The notes under the pieces are model-generated. The model had not been told where the DNA came from. It worked only from the letters and a program-made list of their open reading frames with translations, and did no database searches. The position numbers and the translations under genes are program-made. DNA of 17,976 nt from Sphaerosporella brunnea (taxonomy: Eukaryota > Ascomycota > Pezizomycetes > Pezizales > Pyronemataceae), in contig VXIS01000555.1 in the NCBI GenBank assembly GCA_008704415.1, positions 1 to 17,976 of the forward strand. Reading direction: 5' to 3'. Below are positions 10,168-17,976 of this stretch, one piece after another (positions within the stretch are counted from its first letter, which is position 1; each line of letters opens with the position of its first letter).

Positions 10168-10706
10168 ATTGCCATGTTGGGGCTGTTGACTGGAGAAATT
10201 TGCATGCTATGTATGTATTGGTGCTTTTTACGGGGATTGTAATGAGATTGCGGAATTAATGTTTGTTCGTTTATGGTCCTAGCTTCTGAGCAACACCCGT
10301 GAAGGTTTCGTTTCACGTTTCGGGAAATGCGGTACCGGAAATGACTTTGATGGGGGACTGAGATTTTATGCCATGAAAAGACAGCCTCTAGGCAACCAAA
10401 CTTTTCATCAGCCCGGTGTTTTCCTGCGCACAGTTTTTAATATGACATCCTACTGGGGCAGCGTAATCAAACACGCACCGGTTCGACACCTCTTTCATCC
10501 GTACAAAGCGGTTCTTCTCGCAGGCGGAGCTGTTGTTAAAGGCTTGGGGAGGGGGGGATTTGCTATTCATATCCCACAGCCGTATCGATGCTGCAGAATT
10601 TTATTGTCATAGTTAACCAACTTCACTTTTCGTTCTCAAGTCGAAGTTGAAATAAGCTTGGCCTTCGCGGCGCACAGGTCCGAACGTGCCCCGCCCTTTC
10701 CCCCTG
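10168..10706. other. Intergenic, no gene recognised
   Basis: Holds the 3' region of the HAM1-like gene and the upstream region of the kinase-like gene. Open frames (10373-10612 and shadows) show no family resemblance. No RNA gene was seen; a GGTTCGACACC string near 10480 looked like a tRNA B box but has no matching stem or A box. Confidence 0.5.
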
Positions 10707-10713
10707 TATATAA
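10707..10713 (+). promoter_or_regulatory. TATA box of the kinase-like gene (TATATAA)
   Basis: TATATAA follows a C-rich stretch and lies 175 nt upstream of the ATG at 10882. This is close to the TATA-to-ATG spacing of FEN1 and the HAM1-like gene, and supports a promoter here even though the reading frame downstream is broken. Confidence 0.5.
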
Positions 10714-10881
10714 CTCCCAGCCCGAATAAGTAACCGCTCACATAAACCCCTCTTAGCTACTACCACCCGCCAGTGTCGAAGTGGTAATACACAGCGGATG
10801 CAAGATCACCAAGGGAGCGAAGAGAGAGGGAGAGAAAGGATGTTCCCCCCCTCTGACTGGCGATAGAGGAGGGTCTTATTT

Positions 10882-12302
10882 ATGACGACGGGTGGGAAGG
10901 GATATTCACAAACTCACCCTGGGCCCCTACCCCCCCCTCTTTCCCCAGCAGCCGTTTCCGAGATGCAGGATTTCAAGGTCAGGCAGCCGGCGTGGATGCC
11001 GGGTAGTCCACGGCGCCGTCGCGTTTTTGTGGCGGTGGTGGTGGTTTTGATGCTTCATGTAGCTCCTCCTCCTCCTCCTCCTCCCTCGGACGAGATGGTG
11101 GTGGTGGTGGGAGAATATAGCTACCTGGGCAGCTATGCGGTTGGAAGATGGTCAGGTTTTGGTAGTAGATTGACATTGGAAGATGTAAGTCATGATTCTT
11201 CCAACTGGGGGGCCCGATCACGTTTAATGCTCTCAAAGCCTAAGGTCGTCTCGCCTTCCCATGCTTTACTCCGCCCCTACGGGCCACTTTCCTCCTGTCT
11301 ACAGCTTCTCTCGCCGCCTCGGCCGTGGGCTGGAGGGGGAAGCCATTATCACATGCACACGGAGACGCAGCAGGAAGTTGTGGTGAAGACCTTTTTCTCG
11401 ACGACGCGGACACAGGATATTCCCGCGGCCGTAGCCGGGCGCCTTCACGGCGAACACAACATCACCGCCACGCGGTGGCCCGTCGAAATTTCCGCCACAC
11501 TCCAGGAGAACGTGGGTGGCCTGACGATCCACGCAGCAGACGTATTCTACGCTGCTGGGGCTGCATCCACCAAGTTGCCGTGGAGATTGGTGCTGCCACT
11601 GTATCCGTGCGGGTCCTTGGATTCCGCGCAAGCCGCGCTTTCGTTCCTGGACTTTTCGACCGTTGAGGTGGATTGGCTGTATCGGCCTCGGTACAAAAGG
11701 GTCTTTGAAGCTCTGGCCGGGATGCATACCACCCCCGAGATATCGATTTCGCCCCGCGAAGAATATCACAGGCTTCTGCCACGATGATGTAAAGATCGAT
11801 AATATTTTCCTGCGCAATGGCGCGCATGACATGTTGCTTGGAGATATGGGCCAGACCAGGTCGCTGGGACGTGAGTGGCACCGGGAGTGGAGAGATTTCA
11901 GGCTTGTGGACACGCATGGAGCGTGGAGCGTGGAAAAAATACCTTGTGCTGTTGAGGGAGGCGTCGGTTCGGAATGGCGAGTTTGAGCAGCAGTTGGTGG
12001 GGAGGGAGACGGAGTGGGCCAGGGCGTACTGGCGGTGGAAGGAGAAGCCGCTGTTGCCGCAGGACATGAATGGTACGGATACTTTCCGGGAGTGGGGGCT
12101 GAGGGGGAATATCGCGATCCCAGTGTTTAAAGATGGCGCCATCGAGAAGGTCCCCATGGGTCGAGAGGAAGCATTCGAGAAGTTGGAAGAGATCCGGCGG
12201 GAATATGTGGAGTTCAAGAAAGCGAAGAAGACAGGTGAGCGGCGGGTGATTGGCGGCCGTCGCCGTGGTAGTGGTGGTGGTAGCAGGTACCGAAAGCCGT
12301 AG
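10882..12302 (+). CDS. Protein-kinase-like gene with a twice-broken frame (possible pseudogene)
   Basis: Kinase-fold landmarks appear in order but in three frames. Frame 1 (10882 to about 11735): a Gly-rich stretch GGGSHYHM, the beta-3 lysine in EVVVKTFF (AAG 11386-11388), a hinge-like LVLPLYPCGSL, and a helix RYKRVFEALAGMH. Frame 2 (from about 11771): the catalytic loop HDDVKIDN (11780-11803; Asp, Lys and Asn kept) and a DMG in place of DFG (11843-11851), then WRDFRLVD. Frame 3 (about 11932-12302): KKYLVLLREA and a Glu/Lys-rich, Gly-basic tail. A probable intron is 11185-11304 (GTAAGT to CTACAG, 120 nt, in frame and free of stops). No GT donor of the right phase explains the first shift while keeping the helix. 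The second shift coincides with a 7-bp tandem duplication. The true start is uncertain (10882, 10963 or 11095). The HDD..DN pattern recalls a fungus-specific kinase-like family of unknown role. It may be a pseudogene, carry sequencing errors, or contain unusual introns. Confidence 0.5.
11917..11934 (+). repeat. 7-bp tandem duplication (TGGAGCG) at a frame break in the kinase-like gene
   Basis: TGGAGCG occurs at 11917-11923 and 11924-11930 and is followed by TGGA. With one unit left out of the reading, the frame before it (VDTHGAW) runs directly into the frame after it (KKYLVLLREA). A run of six A follows at once (11934-11939), so a one-base homopolymer error is a competing explanation. Confidence 0.75.
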
Positions 12303-14957
12303 GAGGCGAGTCTGTAAACATGGTGGGTCTTCCTGGCAGCGGATCGTTTTTCTTTTTTCTTGGTCGATAAATTGTCAATTCTTAGTAGCCAACCGGCTCG
12401 CACATGTCTGGCTTTTTTTTTTTTCAAAAAAAAACGACGTTGGTGAACACAGTCCTCAAATTCCACAGACAATTCACAAGAAATCACTCACTTTCCTCAA
12501 AGCCCAGCCGAGCTTCAACCGCTCGGCCGGCTACTCAAGACAGCCAGCCTCTACGGCTGTGGATTTTTTGAGGCTGGCTGATGAGAATCAATTCCTCCGA
12601 GTCCGCAAGACACGCGGCCAGGATTGTAAACAAACATGAGGACGGCCATTATGTTTCGACCCACCCCCCTCTTCGCGCCATTATTTCTCTCTAGTCCTCA
12701 AGCCACTCCTCAGAGGCAATGACATATCCAGCCGCTGAGGGTGACATCCAAAGCTAGCGATCCAGCATCGATGTGAGCTCTCGATGCTGCATTTTATCAA
12801 TCCTTCTAGAATTCTAGCTAAGCTAAACCAGCCACACCCGCACTCGAAAGCCACTGGATGGCGGAACGGGGAGGCCCAGACCACACGGGCACGCCCCCAC
12901 CGGAGAGCAACTCGTTCTTTCAAAGCCCCGCCCCGCCCGGCTGCTGGCGATCGAGTCGAGAGCAATGGCGGCTGTCCATAACACAGCACTCTGACAATCG
13001 TTGAAAACCGCTGCATTGCTGTCCAACAACAGCCACGAAAAAAAAAAAAAACAAATCACCAATATTTCCGCTTGCTGTTTCCCCCTCATGCCGATGTTCA
13101 CAAATCAAAGCCAGTCACACGATATCACCCGCCTCAACTCCAGACCCCCTAGAGAACGGACCTTCTTTCAAATGCATCCAAGTACTAAGATCAGCGAACA
13201 ACACATACAGAACGGATCCGGCTTGGTACGACGACATATCGCGCCAATTGGAAGAAGCTCTGCGCATGCGCATGCCCAAAGAAACGACGCACCCCGGCCG
13301 GAGCATTGCAACCGAGACCGACAAAACGTCACCGCGTCGGAACCACCAGCCGCCACCGCCTCCCGAGTGCCGCCTGATGTCCTTCGAACCGCAAACACAA
13401 ACACAAAACTGCATCCGTGTCGCAACAGAAAATCAAGAAGAAGCGGTTTGACTCAACCTCGCACGCATACCCACCACTACGGTGCGCACACAAACGTTTA
13501 ATAATAGCTAATACTCTCCAAAGAAAGAATGGGTTGGAATTTTAACCTTGCCCACGCATCTAGATCCCCAACAGCAGCTCCCGATTATAATTCGAACCGG
13601 CCATGGGCTATACACGTGTCTCTAGCATATATGATATCTTTTGCTTTTGCTTGGAGGTAACCAAAAATAAAGAATAAAAAAACTGCACTTCTTTTGGACC
13701 TCCAGATCCGCATGACCGCTTCATCATGTGGTCTGCTTCAGGAGGATCCTCAATCCAACGCCCTTCTAGATCGCTGCTTGTTGCAAAAAAAAAATCTCCA
13801 TCGTCCATCCCAATTGGAACCCCGACCTCTCTCTGGCGCCGGGCGGGCGTGAAACAAAAAACATCAATCAGGAGACCTCTCTAGGGCACGGAAAACATCC
13901 CCACTCTTCACCGCACATCATCCCACGTCCATCAGAACGCGATCCAATGATAGTTTGCAAACCTTAAAAATGTTTGCCCCACCCCCCTGCAAATCAAGGT
14001 CGGTATCCGTTCGGTAGTTATGGTCATAAATCCCGCCGGCTCCACAGACAGTAAAGCGGCCTCAGCCCCCACGCCGCGTGCGGGGCGGGCCCGTCCCTTC
14101 CGAGCCCGCAGCTGTGATGGCAGCACGATTGGCTTTGGCTTGTCCCCATTCCTTCGGAGATATGCTTGTTGCCGAAGTCCCTCCCACCTCTTCTTTCTTT
14201 CCCTCCAATTGTCTTGCGTGTGCGACGCGACACCAAGGCGACGTCCATGCAGCCCCTTCCGCATCCAGACATCCCCGCAAAGATGTGTATGCACGACGTC
14301 CCTGCATCACATGGCCGGTAGATCCATAGATAACATAACAGCTACCGTCAATCCCATTTTGGCATTACACATGTAGCCCGGGTGTCGGTATCCAGACTGC
14401 CGCCATCAAAAACTGGCCCAAAAAGCTTGTCTGAATCATCAGCTGTAGAAATAAACAAGTTAAACACAAAGTATACACAACCAGGTGAACCATCTCCCAA
14501 CACAGGAAATGCCACGGTATAAAAAGCAAGAGAAAAACAACGAAATGGTTCGACTTTTCCATGAGCACTGATCACACCGTTCAATCAAGGCGAAATGACG
14601 AGAAGACCAAAATCGAAGAAAGAAAAGAAAAATTCAAACCCAAAAACTCCATCCTGCAGACAAAGTAGAAAGAAGAAAAGGAAGAGAAAGTACTAGAATG
14701 GAGAGTAAATACTAGAGACACCATGCAAGGTCAAGAGCTTTTTCAAGCAATATAAACACCATGAAATGCCCAAAAAAAAAATCGGCACCAAACTTTTCTG
14801 TCTGCTTCCACCTTCACCGAGTTCCAAAATGTAATAAATTCCGTACGAGAAGTCCCATGAAGCAAGGAAAAATTCCGTGTTGCCAAGTCCAAGTCCGCTA
14901 TGTCCAGAAACTGATTGAAAGAGGGCTGTTGGCTCAGCCCTCCCATTGGTCGGCTAG
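12303..14957. other. Gene-poor stretch between the kinase-like gene and nmrA
   Basis: About 2.65 kb with no frame I can assign on either strand. The longest, at 13001-13501 (+, 166 aa), has biased, low-complexity composition and no domain. The last few hundred bases (about 14,350-14,957) are A-rich on the + strand, as expected for the 3' UTR of nmrA read from the - strand. Poly-A/T patches occur at 12412-12432 and 13038-13051, and a GCATGCGCATGC palindrome lies at about 13264. No transposon ends or tRNA were found. Confidence 0.55.
12541..12580. repeat. Inverted repeat, 11-bp perfect arms with 18-nt loop
   Basis: CAGCCAGCCTC (12541-12551) and GAGGCTGGCTG (12570-12580) are perfect reverse complements separated by 18 nt containing a T run. 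The element is about 240 bp downstream of the kinase-like gene. It could form a hairpin in RNA; no function is shown. Confidence 0.7.
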
Positions 14958-16113
14958 TCATGCGGCAAATTCGAGCCCTTGTTCGAGTTCCTCCGCTGGG
15001 GTGACAAGTCCGCTGAATCCCTCGGCCCACGTGGCGCCATTTTGTTTCTCCTCCAGAGGCCATACCTCGCGCGCGTACTCTTCCAACCCTCTCCAGCCAG
15101 GCCACAGGCGCCGAGCTGTATTCGGACACTCCATTTCCGGTCTGAAGTAGTCTCCCTTCATATCGCACAAGGTGTGGACAATTCCTTCCAATTGCGCCCT
15201 GTATCCATCCGGAATTGGAATCTTGATCTCACAAGGGGCATTCACGTAGCGAACCGGTCTTTGGAGGCCACGGGAGAACACTTCACAGGCTTCCGGAGGT
15301 GTAAGAACCTCGAATGCGAGCGCAATACTACTCCGGACAAGTTAGTTGCTGTCCCGCGCCTTATCAATCGGGGATCTGCAAAACGAACCGCTTCCCATTC
15401 CACTTTGCTGGGCCGTCCTTGAGAAGCTGAATCACCGCAGCACCCAGGTCATGTTCCGTGTCGATGAAAGGGATCCCCACGTCCGCCGGAAACGGTGTCC
15501 GCCACTCAAAGCTCCCATCCGGTATCGGAGTGAGCTGCCACAGCGGGTACGGGCGGGAGGAAAAATTGTTGTGGTAACAGCCCACATACGGGAATACAGC
15601 CGGCAATCCCAATTCCCGAATGTACTCCTCGACCTCAAACTTCGTAGACCACAGGGGAAGCGGTGGCAGCGCGCGGTCCTTATGCTTGGAGTGGTCCGTC
15701 AATCCCGAGTAAACATAAAACTCGACTCCGGCCCTCTTCGCCGCATCCGCAAGCATCTTTCCCGTCTTGACCTCATCCGTCCATCCGTACGGCGTGGTGT
15801 TGATAAATGCCAGATCCGCGCCCTCAAACAGCGTCCCCACGAACTGCGCATCCTCCAATGACCCTTCCACCAATTCCACATCTTTCAGCGCCGAGAGCTC
15901 GGCCGAGAGCTGTGCATTCTTCCGGACGCTTCGTAGTTGGCCTCGCACCCTGTAGCCCACCGCTGACGCTACCCGGATGACCGACGACGCTTGCCTTCCG
16001 GACGAGTTGACCACCACCAGGAGCTTCTTGTGCGATTGCGGATTCACGGGAGAGATGTTTGGCCGCGGCGTGGGCCCTGCGTATTCTAAAGCGTCGTCCT
16101 CCTGCAGCGACAT
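14958..16113 (-). CDS. nmrA: NmrA-like nitrogen metabolite repression regulator
   Basis: Two exons on the minus strand: 16113-15389 and 15327-14958, giving 364 aa (A. nidulans NmrA is about 350). The 61-nt intron (15388-15328) has a GTTCGT donor, an ACTAACT branch point and a TAG acceptor; the join reads WNGKRIALAFEVLTP, as in the family. NmrA binds dinucleotides through a Rossmann fold and represses the GATA activator AreA/NIT2 when preferred nitrogen is plentiful. The nucleotide-binding strand and loop VVVNSSGRQASSVIR is at residues 33-47. FEGADLAFINTT (96-107), the DHS motif (140-142) and the PDGSFEW block (198-204) follow the family order, as does the C-terminal ARRLWPGWRGLEEYARE. It lacks the YxxxK of active short-chain dehydrogenases, as expected for a sensor. 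An in-frame TAG (16152-16150) precedes the ATG. A longer start through an upstream mini-exon (16243-16226) is possible and would add 18 residues. Confidence 0.95.
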
Positions 16114-16516
16114 TTCGGACGGTGGCGGGGTGTGTATGTAAGGAATTTTCTACGCCAGACACCATGAAGTTAGACAAGAGCACGTCAACAACACAACAAA
16201 GCCAACGGGATTTCAAAGACGCAACGGTATCCATGTATGCCATTGTTGGCCAGCAAAAAAGAGAATAGAAAACGACGAATTGAGGCAATAAACAGGTGAA
16301 TGTACGCCGGCGACCGCCTTCCAGCGGTTGTGGGTTTTGTTTGTGGAAGGGTTCTGCGGGGCCGGGGAAGGCTGATAGTGATAAGGGTGTTGCGGGTGAC
16401 GTAGGACACACAAGATAGGCGCGGTCTGGGCCTTTGCGTAGAATCGAGAAAAAACTCTCGACGACAAAACAGATAAGAGGGTGCGCAGGAACAGCTGAGG
16501 GCAAGTATTTTGTGTT

Positions 16517-16570
16517 GGGGGGGGGGGGGAGGAGAGAAGACCGAGAGGAGGGGGAGGGGGAGGAGTAGGA
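16517..16570 (-). promoter_or_regulatory. CT-rich tract with poly-C upstream of nmrA
   Basis: On the + strand this is G13 (16517-16529) followed by GGA/GAG-rich sequence, so on the nmrA sense strand it is a CT-rich tract ending in 13 C, about 400 nt upstream of the ATG. It mirrors the CT tract and C17 run in front of the PIN4-like gene. A core-promoter role is inferred. Confidence 0.45.
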
Positions 16571-16824
16571 CGAAGAGCAGTTACGCAGATAATATAAGGG
16601 CAAGGTAATAATAGAGCAAGCAGTCCGTCGCAGCAGTTCGCGGCTGCAGCAGCAGGCAGACGACAATCAAAATCAGCGGCAGGGAAGGGGAGCAGCAGGG
16701 TGGGCTGGCTGGGTTGGCCCGGGGGGGGGGTCACAACGTTCCGATAAAGAACGTGCGCGCGTGTGTAGAAGGCAGGGATAGGGACATATCCGCATGGCAG
16801 CAGCGAGCATGCAATGAATGCAAA

Positions 16825-16853
16825 GGGCAGGGCAGGGCAGGGCAGGGCAGGGC
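16825..16853. repeat. (GGGCA)n pentamer repeat, about 5.8 copies
   Basis: Five perfect GGGCA units followed by GGGC. Repeated G3 tracts separated by CA fit a G-quadruplex pattern on the + strand and a C-rich counterpart on the nmrA sense strand. Confidence 0.95.
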
Positions 16854-17976
16854 GGCGGACGAAAGAACGAACGAAAAGCCCAAAGAAACCACCCAAAACC
16901 AGACTCAGCCAGCCCGGCCCATCCGCACGTCTGGCCAAAACTGCTCCCCCGGCAACCAGCCCACCGATGCCGCCAAAGCGACACTACTGCTGCGGGTTCG
17001 GCGGACAGCAGCGAGCGGACACAGCACTGGCCCTAATCCTCCGAGCGTACAGAGCCCTTATTGGGAATGTCTCCCATAGCGTAACAGATATCCAAGTGGG
17101 AATGGTTCCGCACGACGGACGAAGCTCTGGATCCTTCTGAAGCCCCCTCTAACCCCACTGCCGCAGAAAGGGTATCTGTGCCTGAGATGGCTGGCTGTGG
17201 GCGCACAACACCACAATCCGCTTTAGCAGCAGCAGCAAGCAGCCCATCAACAGCCCATCAACAGCACATAGAGACAGAGGGACCCAAAAGTCTGGGGGAT
17301 CAACAGCGGAATTACCGAGTCCCCCCAGACCCAGACATGAGGTATGGAGGCATCAGATCTTCATCGTAGCTTCCCCGTCTTGAAACATCCCCCCCCTCCC
17401 CGCCCCGCAGCAGAGAGATAGATATACCGCAACTGCTGCGGACCGTTTCGGAGAAACGCCGACGAAAGAAGCAAAAAATTAAGGAAGTTGTGCAGATAAG
17501 AAAGAAACACTATGCTATCTTTGGTAATGAGATGATGATGGGTGATAAGATGTGATACGGATAGATTCGATGCGCTGCATGGGGCAGACATCGATATGTC
17601 CCGTGCAGGACTTCTGTCTGGATCCAACAGCACGCAAGGAAAACAAAGCATGCACAAAACGGAAACAGCTGCCAAGGGGAACCATAAGAAACGTTCGAAA
17701 CAATTTCGGGATGATGCCAATGTTTCCAATTGGTCCACGGAAGATAAGCGGGATGGATGGGGAAGCAGATTATTGGAGTGAGGGCAGATCGGGCAAAAGC
17801 AAACAAGTGCCGCCAAACAAAAGCAGATCGAAGATCGCGAAGTCCCAGGCACAAACAAACCCCGCATCACGGGCGGATTTCATTGGAAACAACCGCAACA
17901 CAGAACCACGCGACCTCGGCTGCTCCAAGGATCTGACTGAGCACACAAAATGCAAATCTCTCCTCGTCTCGAAATT

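Larger units (their letters stand above)
16379..17748. promoter_or_regulatory. Cluster of five WGATAAG (GATA-factor-type) sites upstream of nmrA
   Basis: WGATAAG occurs at 16379-16385, 16471-16477, 17494-17500, 17543-17549 and 17742-17748, all on the + strand (antisense to nmrA). Weaker HGATAR sites lie at about 16374, 16587, 16742 and 17416. Fungal GATA factors such as AreA/NIT2 bind this core. Sequence match only; occupancy is unknown. Confidence 0.45.
16244..17976. other. nmrA upstream region, no other gene recognised
   Basis: About 1.7 kb reaching the window end. Long frames on the minus strand (16213-16938 and 17361-17870) are rich in P, L, S and C through simple-sequence composition and have no family resemblance, so I treat them as non-coding leader or promoter. 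Homopolymers (G13 at 16517, G10 at 16721), the GGGCA repeat and CAG-rich patches (about 17228) make the stretch low in complexity. Confidence 0.5.

Noticed and set aside
10478..10492. GGTTCGACACC, resembling a tRNA B box
   Set aside because: The flanking bases do not form a T stem and no A box or acceptor stem could be found.
11723..11771. GC-AG intron (GCATAC to CACAG) to explain the first kinase frame change
   Set aside because: It joins in the wrong phase and the donor does not resemble GCAAGT.
11462..12487. 341-codon open frame on the minus strand
   Set aside because: It is antisense to the kinase-like gene, has no recognisable domain, and the + strand shows kinase motifs in the same region.
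13001..13501. 166-codon open frame on the + strand
   Set aside because: No domain, biased composition, and competing open frames on the other strand; no promoter or splice support.
15364..15387. Apparent stop of NmrA after FVLQIPD at 15364
   Set aside because: The family continues past this point; a GTTCGT donor at 15388, an ACTAACT branch point and the TAG acceptor at 15328 give a 61-nt intron that restores RIALAFEVLTP and the full C-terminus.
15824..16666. 280-codon open frame on the minus strand overlapping the nmrA start
   Set aside because: It is out of frame with nmrA, composed largely of S, P, L and R from simple sequence, and resembles no family; the nmrA frame covers the same bases with clear homology.

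Overview
The window looks like nuclear DNA of a filamentous ascomycete (Pezizomycotina); I cannot place the species. The evidence is protein-coding genes split by short introns (47-77 nt in the confident models) with CTRAY-like branch points, an NmrA-type nitrogen regulator, a fungal HAM1-like/DUF5923-DUF4449 protein, and TATA or CT-rich promoters. There is no bacterial operon structure, and I found no tRNA, rRNA, CRISPR array or recognisable transposon.

Layout: 1-1.0 kb, no gene seen. About 1.0-1.8 kb, a long 5' leader almost free of ATG. 1826-3801 (+), a PIN4/Cip2-like RNA-binding protein with RRM and R3H domains (2 exons, 632 aa). 4990-6561 (+), flap endonuclease FEN1/Rad27 (8 exons, 387 aa), including a 5-nt microexon. 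6552-6613, a 13-bp tandem repeat that begins inside the last FEN1 codons. 7275-10167 (+), HAM1-like protein (4 exons, 913 aa) behind a short upstream ORF whose stop overlaps the start codon. 10882-12302 (+), a protein-kinase-like gene that needs two frame changes, one of them at a 7-bp tandem duplication. 12.3-14.9 kb, a long stretch with no gene seen. 14958-16113 (-), NmrA-like NAD(P)-binding regulator (2 exons, 364 aa). 16.1-18.0 kb, its upstream region, G-rich on the + strand and holding five WGATAAG sites.

These are mostly independent housekeeping or regulatory genes, not one pathway. Two local links are possible. A PIN4-type protein (checkpoint-linked in yeast) lies beside FEN1 (replication and repair). 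NmrA, known as a co-repressor of the GATA activator AreA/NIT2, has a cluster of GATA-type sites upstream. The strongest unusual observation is that the catalytic residue Asp34 of FEN1 is encoded by a 5-nt exon. I found no convincing new multi-gene system.
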